Assembly (NCBI RefSeq): GCF_020707215.1
Contig: NZ_JAJFET010000012.1
Location: 1-64,000 of the forward strand
Origin: Sphingomonas sp. PL-96
GTDB taxonomy: Bacteria; Pseudomonadota; Alphaproteobacteria; Sphingomonadales; Sphingomonadaceae
DNA: 64,000 nucleotides
Direction of reading: 5' to 3'
The position numbers were made by a program, and so were the translations under genes. This document shows, piece after piece, positions 18,295 through 29,400 of the stretch. The first letter of the stretch is position 1. Every line of letters starts with the position of its first letter. The notes beneath the pieces are model-generated. The model searched no databases and was not told where the DNA came from. It was given only the letters and a program-made list of their open reading frames with translations.

Positions 18295-20997
18295 TCAGTT
18301 CGGCAGCGTCGTCCGCCGTTTCAACACGAGGCTCGCCGTCGAGAACGGCAATCCCTGGTCGGGCTGTCCCCCCCCCACCACGACCGTGTAGCGGCCGGGT
18401 GCGACGGCGATCAGCCCGTCCGGCGACACGGAACTCAGATCCCGGGGGCTCAGCTCGAAGCGGAGCCTGCGCCTTTCGCCAGGTCGCAGCGCGACCCGCT
18501 GGAAGCCGCGCAACGCGATGTTGGGGGCACCCGGGACCTTCGGAAACCTGAGGTAGAGCTGCGCGACTTCGTCGCCGGCGCGCTTGCCTGTGTTGGTCAG
18601 GTCCGCCTCGACGACATAGCCGCCGTCCCGTCCACTGGGCCTGGCCGACACCGGCCCGTAGGCGAAGCGCGTGTAGCTCAGGCCATATCCGAAGGGATAG
18701 ACCGGTGCGCCGGTGAAGTAGCGATAGGTCCGGTTGGCCATGCGATAGTCGTCGAAGACCGGCAGCTGACCCACGTCGCGGTAGAAGGTGACGGGGAGCC
18801 GTCCCGCCGGATTGGCCAATCCCGCGATCGTCCTGCCCACCGCGATCCCGCCCTCCTGGCCCGGGTACCAGGCCTGGAGGATCGCATTGGCATTGGCCTT
18901 CGCCCAGTCGAGATTGATCGCGCTGCCGCTCATGTTGACGACGACCAGGGGCTTGCCCGTGGCCTTCGCGGCTTCGAGCAGGCGCCGCTGGTCCGCCGGG
19001 AGGTCGAGCGATGTGCGGTCGCCCCCGGCGAAGCCCTCCAGCTTCTGCGTCGCCTCCTCGCTCTCCAGGCTTGAATCGATTCCGACAACCGCGACCAGCA
19101 CGTCGGCGTTGCTCGCGGCCATACGCAGGTCGGCGATCGGATCGGGGGAGACGAGCTGCCAGTCCAGCTCCGCGAACATGAGGCCGGCCGAGATCGTGGT
19201 CACCTCGATCGAGTAACGCTTGCCCGCCTCGAGCCGCACCGTCTTCAGCGTGGCAGTGGTAGAAATGGCTGGTGACAGGCCAATACTGACGTGCTCGATG
19301 CCGTCCAGCTTGAGCGTACTGGCCGAGCCGCGGAGACCGAGACGGTAGGTGCCCGAAACTTCCGGCACCAGGAAGCCGGTAGTGACGATCTTGCCGCCTC
19401 GCGGCAGGATGGGGCTGGAGAAGCCCTCGGCTTTCAGATTGGGGATCGTCACCGTGCTCGTGGGGGTGGCGGCGAATTTGCCTCCGGCGATGCCGATCGC
19501 CTTCTCGAGCAACGAGCGAGGGGCCGGGCCGGGCGGGTTCGCGGTGTCGAAGGTGCGCATGGTGAGCCCCGGGCGCCCGTCGTCCGTCTGGAGGACGTCC
19601 TGCGGCACCACGTCGCCATCGGTCAGCGACTCTCCGGCGAGTGCCGAAGTGATGCGCGCGTTGGGAAGCGCCGCACGCAGGCCGTCCAGGACCGTCGGCA
19701 GCCGCGACGTGTCGCGCGACGTGTAATTGCCGCGCAAGACGCGGCGCGCGTCGGCGAGCGGGCCGACGACGGCGATCCGCAGCGGCTTGGCGGCCGCCAG
19801 CGGGAGGATGCCGTCGTTCTTGAGCAGGACCATCGACTTTTCGGCGGCGGCGAGCGCGAGGGCGGCGTTCTCCCGGGTCGCGAAGGACATGGACGGGGGT
19901 GTCGGCGTCGGACCGTCGTCGGCCAGCGTGCCCATCCGGATGCGGGCCGCGACCAGGCGCGTGACCGCCCGGTCCAGCTCGGCGACGGTCAGCTTTCCCT
20001 CCTTCACGGCGGCGGCATAATGGCCCGGGCGTCCGAACGTGTCGGGATCGAAGAAGCCCTCGTTCGAACACTCATTGTCCATGCCCGCCCGCACCGCGGC
20101 GCCCGCAGCGGCCGAGGCGGTCGGCAGGAACTTGTGGCCCTGGTAGATGTCGGCCACCGCCTCGCAATCGGACACCACATAGCCCTTGAAGCCCCAGTCG
20201 CGCCGGAGCGTATCCTGCAGAAGGAACGGGTTCGCGCAGGCGGGCTTCCCGTTCAGGCCGGTATAGGCGCACATGACGGAACCCGCCTTCGCCGTCACCA
20301 CCGCCTCGCGGAAGGCGGGGAGGTAGGTATCGCGCAGGTCGTGCAGCGATGCGAAATTGTCGGTCCTGTGCCGGGTCGGCTCGGGACCGCTGTGCACCGC
20401 GAAATGCTTGGGCGTCGCGACGTTGATCGGATGGTCGGGATCGGGGCCCTGGATCCCGGTGATATAGGCTACACCCATCCTGCCGGTCAGGAACGGGTCC
20501 TCGCCATAGGTCTCCTGGCCGCGCCCCCACCTGGGATCGCGAAAGATGTTGATGTTGGGCGACCACAGGTCGCGGCCCGACATCATGCCGACGCGGTCGC
20601 CCCCGGCGACCCGGCGGTCGCTCGCCACCCGCGCCTCGGCGGTGATGACCTTGGCCACGTCGTGGAGCAGGGGCGTGTCGAAGGTGGCGGCGAGGCCGAT
20701 CGGCTGGGGAAAATTGGTCGACTCGGCCTCGGCGATCACCCCGTGCAGCGCCTCGCTCCACCATTGGTAGGCGGCGACATGGAGCCGCGGGATGGCCGAA
20801 GAGGTGTTGAGCATCTGGCTCGCCTTTTCCTCTAATGTCATCTTTCGAACGATTTCGGCAGCACGGCGCTCCGGCGTCCCACCATCCTGAGCACTGGCCG
20901 CTGGGGTGCCAACTCCCGCGCCGAGCGCCAGCAGCGCGACGCTGTTCCGCAGCACGAGCCGGTAAAAGCCGCGCGAGGCCATTTCACTTTCCATCAT
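18295..20997 (-). CDS. GH3 family beta-glycosidase with PA14-like insert
   Basis: This 900-residue protein has a signal peptide ending near ASA-Q. The GH3 N-terminal barrel shows PRWGRGQETYGEDP, PKHFAVHSGPE and the nucleophile Asp in GYVVSDCEAV (about residue 280). The C-terminal domain shows KSMVLLKNDGILPL and YPFGYGLSYTRF, with a fibronectin-III-like end. A region of about 150 residues (roughly 480-630, with TGFLVPEVSGTYRLGL) resembles a PA14 carbohydrate-binding insert. Related enzymes cleave beta-glucosides or beta-xylosides; the sequence alone does not decide. It is followed by the esterase after 125 bp. Confidence 0.92.
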   Translation of the reverse strand: MMESEMASRGFYRLVLRNSVALLALGAGVGTPAASAQDGGTPERRAAEIVRKMTLEEKASQMLNTSSAIPRLHVAAYQWWSEALHGVIAEAESTNFPQPIGLAATFDTPLLHDVAKVITAEARVASDRRVAGGDRVGMMSGRDLWSPNINIFRDPRWGRGQETYGEDPFLTGRMGVAYITGIQGPDPDHPINVATPKHFAVHSGPEPTRHRTDNFASLHDLRDTYLPAFREAVVTAKAGSVMCAYTGLNGKPACANPFLLQDTLRRDWGFKGYVVSDCEAVADIYQGHKFLPTASAAAGAAVRAGMDNECSNEGFFDPDTFGRPGHYAAAVKEGKLTVAELDRAVTRLVAARIRMGTLADDGPTPTPPSMSFATRENAALALAAAEKSMVLLKNDGILPLAAAKPLRIAVVGPLADARRVLRGNYTSRDTSRLPTVLDGLRAALPNARITSALAGESLTDGDVVPQDVLQTDDGRPGLTMRTFDTANPPGPAPRSLLEKAIGIAGGKFAATPTSTVTIPNLKAEGFSSPILPRGGKIVTTGFLVPEVSGTYRLGLRGSASTLKLDGIEHVSIGLSPAISTTATLKTVRLEAGKRYSIEVTTISAGLMFAELDWQLVSPDPIADLRMAASNADVLVAVVGIDSSLESEEATQKLEGFAGGDRTSLDLPADQRRLLEAAKATGKPLVVVNMSGSAINLDWAKANANAILQAWYPGQEGGIAVGRTIAGLANPAGRLPVTFYRDVGQLPVFDDYRMANRTYRYFTGAPVYPFGYGLSYTRFAYGPVSARPSGRDGGYVVEADLTNTGKRAGDEVAQLYLRFPKVPGAPNIALRGFQRVALRPGERRRLRFELSPRDLSSVSPDGLIAVAPGRYTVVVGGGQPDQGLPFSTASLVLKRRTTLPN

Positions 20998-21137
20998 GTG
21001 CGCAATCTCCCGTCCGGTTTGTGACTGTTCGATCAGGTTCGACCCCGCTTCCGCACCGGCGAGTTACTGCTGCTCGAGTCCGGATCAGCCTCATCAATGG
21101 GGCTAGTCTCACGCCCGGCTTTAGGTGCGCTCGCCAA

Positions 21138-22172
21138 TCACGGCTTGAGGTGCTCGCGGAAGAAGGCTGCGGCCCGTGCAACGGCCGTCTTTGACTCGAC
21201 GGTATTGGACACAATCGCCTGAAAGACGTGCGGCATGCCTTCGTATGCGTCGAGGACCGCCTCGTGCCCACCGCTCCGGATCGCCTGATAGTGCCGCACC
21301 GCGGTACTGAGGAAGATTTCGCGCAATCCCACCTGGATCAGCGTCGGCGGGAAGGCCTTCGAGTAGTCACCGTAAACGGGAGACGCATACGGGTTCTTCT
21401 GGTCCTCTGGCGCCGCATAGGCGTCTGCAGCCCACGAGAGAGATTCCGCGTCGAGGGTCGGGTCAGCCGCGGCGAGCGTCGTGTAGGTATCGCCGGTCTG
21501 CGTGATGTCCGACCACGGGGAGAGCAGCCACAAAGCTCCCGGCAGAGGCAGTCCTTTGTCGCGCATCTTCAGCACCGATCCCGCTGCGAGGCCGCCGCCG
21601 GCGGAGTCACCGAACATGCCCGTGTTGCTCGGCGTCACGCCGTTGGCCAAAAGCTCTCGCCAAACGCTGAGGACCTGATCGGTGACGATCTGGAATTTAC
21701 CGTGCGGCGCCAACGTGTAGTCGATCGAAATGACTTCGTCGCCGGTCGCGTTGGCGATCAGCGCCGCCTGAACGAGTGAGGATCGTGCCGAAAAGCTGAC
21801 GTAGCCGCCGCCGTGGACATAAATCAAAACCTGTCCAGGGCGGTAATTGGTCGGGCGTATGCGCAGCACGGGAACGCGGCCGATTGTCTCAGTCTTGTAG
21901 CTAATATTGAGCGGCTTCACCACGCCGTCGACGAGGGGCAGAATTGCCGCTTCGTTCTGCTTGGCCTGCCGGTCCCATTCTGCTGGTGATGTCGGCCGCG
22001 GGCCAGGTTTCTTTGCCATGAACCCGTAGACGAACTTGAGCTGCGCCGCAGTCTCAGGTGATACCGTATTTGGCACCTCCGTCGCAGACACAGCGGCGGT
22101 CGTCTGCGCCGTGGCACTCGTTGCGGTGATGCTCAGCGCAGTTACTGCGGCAAGCCTTCCGAGGATATTCAT
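21138..22172 (-). CDS. Secreted alpha/beta hydrolase of the HSL/acetyl-esterase family
   Basis: This 344-residue protein has a signal peptide (MNILGRLAAVTALSITATSATAQ). HSL-family motifs are complete: HGGGYVSF, GDSAGGGLAAG, an Asp around LREIFLSTAVRHY/DPTLD and the His in GMPHVFQ. It has no N-terminal membrane helix, unlike the esterase at 17078, so it is probably soluble in the periplasm. It is first in the leftward series (this gene, GH3, esterase, GH106) and 140 bp upstream of the GH3 gene. Confidence 0.88.
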   Translation of the reverse strand: MNILGRLAAVTALSITATSATAQTTAAVSATEVPNTVSPETAAQLKFVYGFMAKKPGPRPTSPAEWDRQAKQNEAAILPLVDGVVKPLNISYKTETIGRVPVLRIRPTNYRPGQVLIYVHGGGYVSFSARSSLVQAALIANATGDEVISIDYTLAPHGKFQIVTDQVLSVWRELLANGVTPSNTGMFGDSAGGGLAAGSVLKMRDKGLPLPGALWLLSPWSDITQTGDTYTTLAAADPTLDAESLSWAADAYAAPEDQKNPYASPVYGDYSKAFPPTLIQVGLREIFLSTAVRHYQAIRSGGHEAVLDAYEGMPHVFQAIVSNTVESKTAVARAAAFFREHLKP

Positions 22173-23157
22173 TGCTGGTGCCTTTTCAAGAGAGCAGATC
22201 GTGTTGGTTCGTGTCGAAGCATCCAATGAGCTATTGTCTCCCACCCGCAGACAAGTCGTAGCGCAGGGGTAATAACTAGAGCACTTGGCTCGTTTGCAGT
22301 TGCAAGGGGGAAAAGGACCTTTCCGATTGGCGAGAGGCTGCGTACCTTTTTCCCGCGCCCGCTGTAGCGTTCCGCGGCCCCACGCGACGGAGTTCGGACG
22401 GCCTCATGACGAGTCGCTCTCCACGTTTGCAGGGATGAGGGTTCGGGCAGACCGCGCGGCGGACGGCGAAGCTGCGGCTTCGCTGTGGCAAGCTGCAGAG
22501 ACAGTGGCGCCCAGAACGCGCCGCCAGTGACAGCCCTCCGCATCTCTCTCCTCAATCGCGCGTACTTTTCGCCGCACGATAAAAAGATGCCTCGCCTTGA
22601 ACTTTCCGTCAAGATCGGAAGTTTACGTGGGTCCGATGTTGAGGGCCGACGTTTATCGGGCACTTAAGGTTCAAGCTGGCGGAGAGGCTTAGGCTTGAGC
22701 AGATCGACGCTGACGGAGAAGGGAGCGATATTGTCGAAGGCCATTTCCCTGGTCGAGCGGGGGATGCGGGCCGCCGCGGCGTTGAGAACCAGCTATTGCG
22801 CTCGCTGTTTGGGAAGCCGGGGAGGTCATCCTGATCTCGGGCATGACCGCCGCGCGGCTTAGCCTCAATGCCGAGTTTTTCCAAAAGTGTGCCCATGCCT
22901 ATGTCTTGGCGGCCGCGTCGGGAGCGCGCATTCAGCAGCTGCCTTGGCTGGTCCGTTGGATTGCAGGCGAGCGACTGCACAAGGATTAGCGCCGCGCCGC
23001 CCCCCGTGTTGCAGAGCAATGCCTTCCGGAGGAGGTGGTGGGTTATTGATGGGTCCTGCCGCCTTGCCTCAGCGAAAGGCAGGACAGGGGCGTTCCGCTG
23101 CAGCTCCGGTGTCATCAGCGACTGTGGAGAAGGAATTACATTCGAACCCTGACCGGA
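22173..23157. other. Long gap without a supported gene
   Basis: About 1 kb between the esterase and the AraC gene. Open frames exist on both strands but none shows a domain, a ribosome site or a convincing composition. The promoter of the esterase/GH3 series should lie in the first 200 bp. Confidence 0.5.
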
Positions 23158-24219
23158 TCACGGGGGCGGGACTAATCCCATATGCGCGGCTCCCTTTGCA
23201 TCTCGTCGCCATATCGAGGGAGGCACGCCAGTCTGACGCCGAAACGCCTTCGAAAAGGTCGGAAGATCTTCATAGCCCAACAGGTTGGCGAGCTTCGTCA
23301 GCGGCATCGACGATGCCTCAAGATGCCAGCAAGCAAGGTCGTGCCGCACATCGCTGGTCAATGCCAGAAAGCTTAGATGCCGCTGCGCGAGGCGCCGCTG
23401 TAGCGTGCGAACGCCCATGCCGAGCGCTGCCGCAACCGGTTCAATGCCGTGTCGATGCTCACCCAATCCCTGTGCAATGAGGCTTCGCACCTCCAGCTCA
23501 AGGCGTTCCGCCTCGGCCTGCGCAGAGATCCGCGTTTCGGTCGCGCTGCCGACCATCGCCGCCGCCTTTGAGCTAACCGGGAGACGTAGAAGGTCCTCGT
23601 CATAGACGAGGCAATCGTGCTCCTGATCGAACAAAGCGGTGCAGCCAAAATGTCTCCAATACTGGATCGGATCAGCCACCCTCGAATGACTGAACTCTAC
23701 ACGAAAGGGTTTTACAGCTGAGCCGCCCAGTTGTCGGTTTATTCGGTTGAAGGTGCAGATGGCCATCTCATGATACTGTTGGCGCGAGGGTCGCTCACAG
23801 TGTCCAATGCGACGTACATAGAGTAGCCCCCCGTGACGCTGCATCCGCCAATGCTCGGCGGTGTGATGCAAGGCGATATGTTTATTCAAAATTTCCGACG
23901 CTGCCAGCAAGTCGGGCTGAGCCGCGAGCAGCTTGCCCAGCGATCCGATGATGGGCAAGCCTTGCGAAGCCGAAACCCTCATGCCGAAGTCAGGACAGCT
24001 GAACCGCACGGACGCCTCGTGCAGCAACCACACCACGCGTTCCAAATCGACCAGAGGAGTGGCTCCGTCCAGGACGCTGGCGTCCAGCCCTACTTCTTGC
24101 AACATGGCGGTCGCATCACCGCCCAATGCGGCTACCTCGGTGTCGAAGCCGCGCAGAGATCCTGCCCCAACTAGCGAAAAGACCGGCATGCCAAGCTCCC
24201 AAGGCAGCATTACTGGCAA
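23158..24219 (-). CDS. AraC-family transcriptional regulator
   Basis: This 353-residue protein has an N-terminal arabinose-binding-like (Arabinose_bd, OruR/ArgR type) domain and a C-terminal AraC helix-turn-helix pair (residues 255-340). Within the pair are VAAALGMGVRTLQRRLAQRH and LTKLANLLGYEDLPTFSKAFRRQTGVPPSIWR. It points the same way as the esterase-GH3-esterase-GH106 series, 985 bp upstream of it, and is the most plausible local activator of that series. A second Met ten residues in (24189) could be the real start. Confidence 0.9.
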   Translation of the reverse strand: MPVMLPWELGMPVFSLVGAGSLRGFDTEVAALGGDATAMLQEVGLDASVLDGATPLVDLERVVWLLHEASVRFSCPDFGMRVSASQGLPIIGSLGKLLAAQPDLLAASEILNKHIALHHTAEHWRMQRHGGLLYVRRIGHCERPSRQQYHEMAICTFNRINRQLGGSAVKPFRVEFSHSRVADPIQYWRHFGCTALFDQEHDCLVYDEDLLRLPVSSKAAAMVGSATETRISAQAEAERLELEVRSLIAQGLGEHRHGIEPVAAALGMGVRTLQRRLAQRHLSFLALTSDVRHDLACWHLEASSMPLTKLANLLGYEDLPTFSKAFRRQTGVPPSIWRRDAKGAAHMGLVPPP

Positions 24220-24932
24220 TGTCGTCGGCTGACAAGTTAGCGGGAAAAGCTCGGATTAGAAGGTCGGCGGAGTGGAAACGGGGCGAGGGTTGGACGAAAG
24301 GCCGCCTTCGGTCGAGTAGCAGTCCCGTTGGCTGGCCGACCCGCGATAGGCCGTGTTCAAGCGAGGTGACCCCATGAGCAGCATCACTGACGCGCGGGTC
24401 AGAAGGTCCCATCAAAGCGACAGAATGCGCCTTCACCGATGCAGAGACGGCTGTCCTCAAGCGTATTCGCGTCGGCTCTCGCACGCTTGCTGGGTCGCTC
24501 TGACATGGCATGCTTCTCAGAAGAACCGGCTGAGGGCCGCTTGGCAGGCGGTTGGAGAAGCGGCGTGACCGTGAAGGGCACGCTGCTCCACATCGCGCAG
24601 GACGATCTACCATTTGGCGTGGTTGGGCCAAGCGGGAACGGCGCATACCACGGGCGGGGGGGCCGCCGGTTCAGTCGTGCCCGGGCGATGCATCAGGTTG
24701 GATTCATCAATGCTCTGGAGCGGGTAGGGCCGCTTTCAGGTAGCCTTGCCGCAGCCGTCTCGAGACGGTGACATCGGGGCTTCGACGAGCCCGCTGCGTC
24801 CCACGCATACTTCCAGGTGGAAGAAGCAAACCGCTCGTCCGAAATGATCGGCTGAAGGCAGCGGTACATTGGGTTCCGGTCAACGGTTAGACGATAGTTC
24901 AATTCGACGCTTTCCGCCATTAATCAGAAGTG
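24220..24932. other. Gap between AraC and TetR genes
   Basis: No gene supported. A leftward frame starting at 24920 (MAESVELNYRLTVDRN) faces the TetR gene at 13 bp but has no ribosome site or known domain. Confidence 0.5.
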
Positions 24933-25556
24933 ATGTATGAAGACCCGCGATCTCGCCTTCTGACCTGCGCCGAAGAAGCTTTCCTGAGTTGCGGCTATGG
25001 CGCGACCCGATTGAGCGAAGTCGCGTCGGCGGCAGGTATCTCGAAGAAAACGATCTATCGTCTCGTCGAATCCAAGGCCGCGCTTTTCGCCGCCGTGGTC
25101 GAGAAGGTCGTCACCGCTACGGTGCACCCGTCTTCGCTCGATGGCCCCGAAACGGAGGACCCGCAAGCCACCCTGCGCGCCTTCGTGCGCCCCTTCGCCC
25201 AACTTGCCCTTTCGTATCGTGGCATTCGAGCGCATCGGCTCGTTCTCACCGAAGCGGTGCAGTTCCCCGAGTTGGCGAAGCACAACGCGGACAATGTGCA
25301 TGCAGCCGTGGCGGCGCCACTTGCGGCATGGATGGCAAGGCAAGTTGCAGCAGGCGTGCTCAACGTCCCAAACCCCGATATCGCGGTCGGCATGTTGATC
25401 GCGATGATTGTCTCCGAACCTTTGCAGGCCGCGGCTCTGGGAATTACGGACGCTCTGCAACCCGAAGCGATCGATGCGCGCGTGGACGAAGGTATACGGC
25501 TGTTTCTACTTGGCGCTCAGTGCCCGGCCGAGGTTCAGCGATCGCCGAGGTCCTGA
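24933..25556 (+). CDS. TetR/AcrR family regulator
   Basis: This 207-residue protein carries the N-terminal helix-turn-helix SCGYGATRLSEVASAAGISKKTIYRLVESKAALF (residues 22-55), and its C-terminal domain resembles those of AcrR-type regulators of efflux operons. GTG 24930 directly precedes the ATG and could also serve. It ends tail to tail with the TolC fragment, overlapping by 22 bp. The two probably belonged to one efflux locus of which only these parts survive. Confidence 0.87.
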   Translation: MYEDPRSRLLTCAEEAFLSCGYGATRLSEVASAAGISKKTIYRLVESKAALFAAVVEKVVTATVHPSSLDGPETEDPQATLRAFVRPFAQLALSYRGIRAHRLVLTEAVQFPELAKHNADNVHAAVAAPLAAWMARQVAAGVLNVPNPDIAVGMLIAMIVSEPLQAAALGITDALQPEAIDARVDEGIRLFLLGAQCPAEVQRSPRS

Positions 25557-26152
25557 TCGATCTCCGCGAGAACAGTTTCATCGAGCGAGCCCGTGGCCGC
25601 CGATAGCGCGACGCGGCTGCGTTCGTAGTCCCGAAGGGCGTCGTTGAGGCGCCGCTTGGTGTCAAACACCTGAGCCTGCGCCGCCAAGACGTCGCTTTGT
25701 GTCCGGATGCCGATCTCCCGCCCGGTGGCCGCGGCTCTCTCCTGAAGTTCAGCCGACGCAAGTGCCGTCCGTAGTGCCGAGATGCCGGCGACACTGCTCG
25801 ACTGGCCAATCCATGCCTGCTGCACGTTAAGCCGCACGTCCCTTCGGGCCGCCTCGAGCATCTGTTCGGCGCTGCGAGACTGGGCGGCCGCTTGGCGCTG
25901 CTGCGATGACAGTCCGCCTCCGGTGTAGAAGGGTATCGTGAGCCGGACGCCCGCCGAGAGGCTGTTGAAAGCCTCCGGGAAAGGCAAGCGGTTGTCGCCA
26001 CCCGTGCGCTGCACGCGGGAAGCCGAACCAACGGCATCGACCTTGACCTGTGCCCCCCAGCGATACTGGTCGGCCTTGGCGCGAGCGGCGTCAACTGCAC
26101 GGGAGCGTGCAACGACCAAAGCGGGTTTCCAGTCCTTACCCCCGCAGCCCAC
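25535..26152 (-). pseudogene. TolC-family outer-membrane efflux protein, C-terminal half only
   Basis: The 205 residues correspond to the second half-repeat of TolC/OEP proteins. It opens PALVVARSRAVDAARAKADQYRWGA and continues with the strand region LTIPFYTGGG, the long helix pair (NVQQAWIGQ..., TQSDVLAAQAQVFDTKRRLNDA) and the usual short tail. A complete member has about 450 residues, so the first repeat and signal peptide are missing. The break is near 26120. No pump or adaptor gene remains beside it. Confidence 0.82.
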
Positions 26153-26307
26153 AAAGCCAAAAGGGCTGAATGTCTATCTAGCCCATTAATTGGGGCTTGA
26201 TCAGGGAGGCGCTTTCCCAAGCAAAAAGCATATGCCGCCGTTCACTTGGGCATGCTTGCGAAAAGTCCCCGGTAATGGCTGACGAGGAGATGCCCATGAT
26301 AAGCTAT

Positions 26308-26333
26308 TTACTTGCGGTCCGTTCAGTAAGTAA
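26308..26333. promoter_or_regulatory. Candidate TetR-type operator before the second GH106 gene
   Basis: TTACTT and AAGTAA face each other 14 bases apart in an AT-rich window between the TolC fragment and the GH106 gene. TetR-type efflux regulators often bind such sites. It may be left over from the efflux locus. Evidence is only the symmetry. Confidence 0.3.
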
Positions 26334-26438
26334 CTAGTTTAAATGTCGAGTGGTGTCTGGCGCCGGCCTCGCATGGCTGGGTCGTTATAAGCAGAGAGGG
26401 CGCGGGATGAGGATGATGCGACCACACGAGGACGTGGC

Positions 26439-29400
26439 TTGAGCACAGTTACGGTTCAGCAGGCCGCCAAGCGGCGGTCGTGGCGTTCGCATGTGGCACG
26501 TGCTCTCCTGCTCCTGCTCCTTCTGTTGCTGCTTGCCGCGGCGTCGGGTGCCGGCTGGTTCTACTGGCGGGCGAATCAACTCTTTAAGCCCACTCCGATC
26601 ACGGTCCCCCAGAGCCTCGAAGCTTACGCGGGCGAGCAGCCCATCGAAGGAGTGCCCACCCAGAGCCAGAAGTCGATCGACTGGACGCACCTTGCCGATC
26701 CGCCGGTCGATGCCGGACCATACCTCCGTTGGTGGTGGCCGGGCGCCGATGTCGAGGCGGGCGAACTGCGGCGCGAGTTGCAGGTGATCCGAAAGGGCGG
26801 CTTCGGCGGAGTGGAAATCCAACCGTTTCTGATGGGGACATTCGCGGTACAGGATGCCGACCCCGCGGCCAAGGCGCGGATTTTGGGGGTGGACAGTCCA
26901 CGCTACTTCGACCTGGTGCGCGGTGTCATGACCGATGCCGATCGGCTTGGCCTGAAGGTGGACCTAACCCACTATAGCGGATGGCCAGGGGGCAGCCCCG
27001 CGGTTACGCCGTTCTTTGGTAGCCAGTCGCTGGCCTGGAGCGAAGCAAGCTTCAAAGGAGGGCGGCGCGTGGAGATCGCCGTGCCGCGGCCCAGGCCGGG
27101 CTTGAACGCCTGGGCCAATGTCTTCGCCAGCATCTATTCAGGGCTGGGTGACTTCAACGACTTTGACGCAGGCGCCGCCCAGCTGATGAGTGCGGTAGTG
27201 GCTCGGCCGACAGGCGGCGGACACAGTTTGTTCTCGATCAGGGACACCCTGACCCTCGACCCAAAGAGCGTACGCGTGGTCGATGGCATGATCCGCAACG
27301 GCCGGTTCAGCTGGGATGCTCCGCCCGGCGACTGGGTGCTGGTCGCGTCATGGATCATGCCGACCGGCGAACAGGCCTCGCTCGCGGCGATGAAGGCGCC
27401 TGTCTACATCGTCGACCCGCTCAATGCCCGTGCTGTCGATGCCGAGTACAACTATGTCTACGGACAGAGGACCGGACTTTCGCACTTTTACGGCAAGCCG
27501 TTTCGCGCGATCTTCAACGACAGCTTGGAATTTAAGGCCGACCGGATGAGCGCGCGCGACTTCCTCGCCGAGTTCCGGAAGCGCAGAGGGTATGACCTGC
27601 GCCCTTGGCTGCCGATCGTCTACCGGGCCTTCGCCGACAACTTCACGATCGGCGAAGTCCTTCCCCATCCTGCCGTAGACTTCCGGATCTCGGCGCAAGA
27701 CGAGCGGGTGCGTTACGACTATCAGTTGACCCTGTCGGACCTCATAATCGAGCGGTTCGTCGATCGGTCGCGGCGCTGGGCCGCTGCGCGCGGGTTGCTC
27801 TCGCGCGGGCAGTCCTACGGCATGGATCTGGACATGGTCCGCGCATTGGGCGCTAACGACATTCCCGAAACGGAGCAACTGTACGCCGGCGGGTCGGATG
27901 CCTTCCTGCGCTTCGCCTCGTCCGGCGGGATGCTTTACGACCGCCCGCAGGTCGGCGCGGAGTCGATGGTTTGGGGTAACCAGGACTACGTCGATAACGC
28001 CGCCAAGCTGAAGCTGTCCGCGGATCGAATGTTCCTGGCCGGCGTCAACCAGATCGTCTACCACGGATACCCGTACGATTGGCGGCGCGAGGATCGGGCG
28101 CGCTGGTTCCTGCCAACTGGATGGGACCCGTGGTCCTCACCCGAGCGATCCGAATACATGTTCTCGGGCAATTACTCCGACCGCTCACCGCTCTGGCCCG
28201 ACCTGACTCGCCTCAACCGCTACATCGCCCGGGTGCAGAACGCGCTGCGCCAGGGTCAGCAGCAGGCGGACGTCTTGATCTTCTACCCCTTTCTGGGACT
28301 GCCGGTAAGCGGCTACGGTCCGGACGACACACGCGAGCCGCTGATGCTCGGCGAGTTCCCGCTCGCGGACCCTGCTGGAGGTGGATCCGGACGAGTGACG
28401 CGCGACAAGGCCTCCACCGACGAGCGCGTGGTCTGGCTACGCAAGGTGCAACCCCTGCTCGACGGGCTAGCGCAGCGTGGCATCACCTGGTCCTGGGTCA
28501 GCGGCGACGGCATCCGCAATCGGCTGTTGCCCGGTGGCAGGACGCGCGGGGGCGCGCGCTACGGGGGACTGTTGTTCGCCGATGCCGATGCCGTGCATCC
28601 CGCAGATCTGGCAGCCGCCAAGGCACTCGCAATCGCAGGCACGCCCGTTATGATCTACGGGCGACCGCCATCGCGGCAGCCCGGACTGGGCGATGCGAAT
28701 GCGGGTGATCGCCGGGTTCGCGTCGACGCGGCTTTCCTCGCGGCTCGTTCGCCGCTCGACCATTCGCCCAGTAGTGGGGCCAATCGCATCGCCGCGCTGG
28801 TTGCCCCATCGTTGCGCTATACTTCTCCCGTGATCCGGCGCTACGAGCGGACCCTTCCAACCGGTCGCCTGCACTTCCTGGCAAACCCGACAGGTGCGCC
28901 GCAGCGGGTCCGGCTCGCCGGCGTGGGGCAAAGCGACTGGTGGTTCGACGCCGCCTCGGGCGGAATCGCCCCAACGGCTGTGTCGAGAGACGGCAGCGTC
29001 GAGCTCCGCCTGCCGCCTTACGGATCCCGACTGCTTGTTCAAGGTATCGTCAAGCCGGGCGCACCGCGCGAACTACCGGTATTTGCGATGAACTACGGTC
29101 GTCGTTGGAACGCCGGTGGGTGGACGATGCAGGTTGGCAGCTTGCGCCGCAGCGGTCTCCCGGATTGGCGCGCCGATCCTGAGCTGCGCTTCCTCGCCGG
29201 GCCAGCGACATACCGGGCTAAGCTCACGATGCCAGTAGACCCTGGGCGACGGTACGCGCTGGTGGCGCCTGCGCAGGCAGGGTCGGCGACCCTCTCCATC
29301 AATGGACGCGCGGTGGGCTCGATAAGCGTTCCAGGTGCCGACATCGACGTCACTCGACTGCTGCGTTCTGGCGTCAACATAATTGAGGTGCGGTATCGCG

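Noticed and set aside
18170..20071. Long upstream extension of the esterase frame across GH3
   Set aside because: The GH3 coding frame is unmistakable there, and AAGGAGG places the esterase start at 18169.
19291..20835. A 514-codon plus-strand frame opposite the GH3 gene
   Set aside because: Antisense shadow of GH3; no domain, Arg-rich composition.
22609..23115. A 168-codon minus-strand frame in the gap before AraC
   Set aside because: No ribosome site and no recognised domain, and no better frame on either strand; left as unsupported gap.
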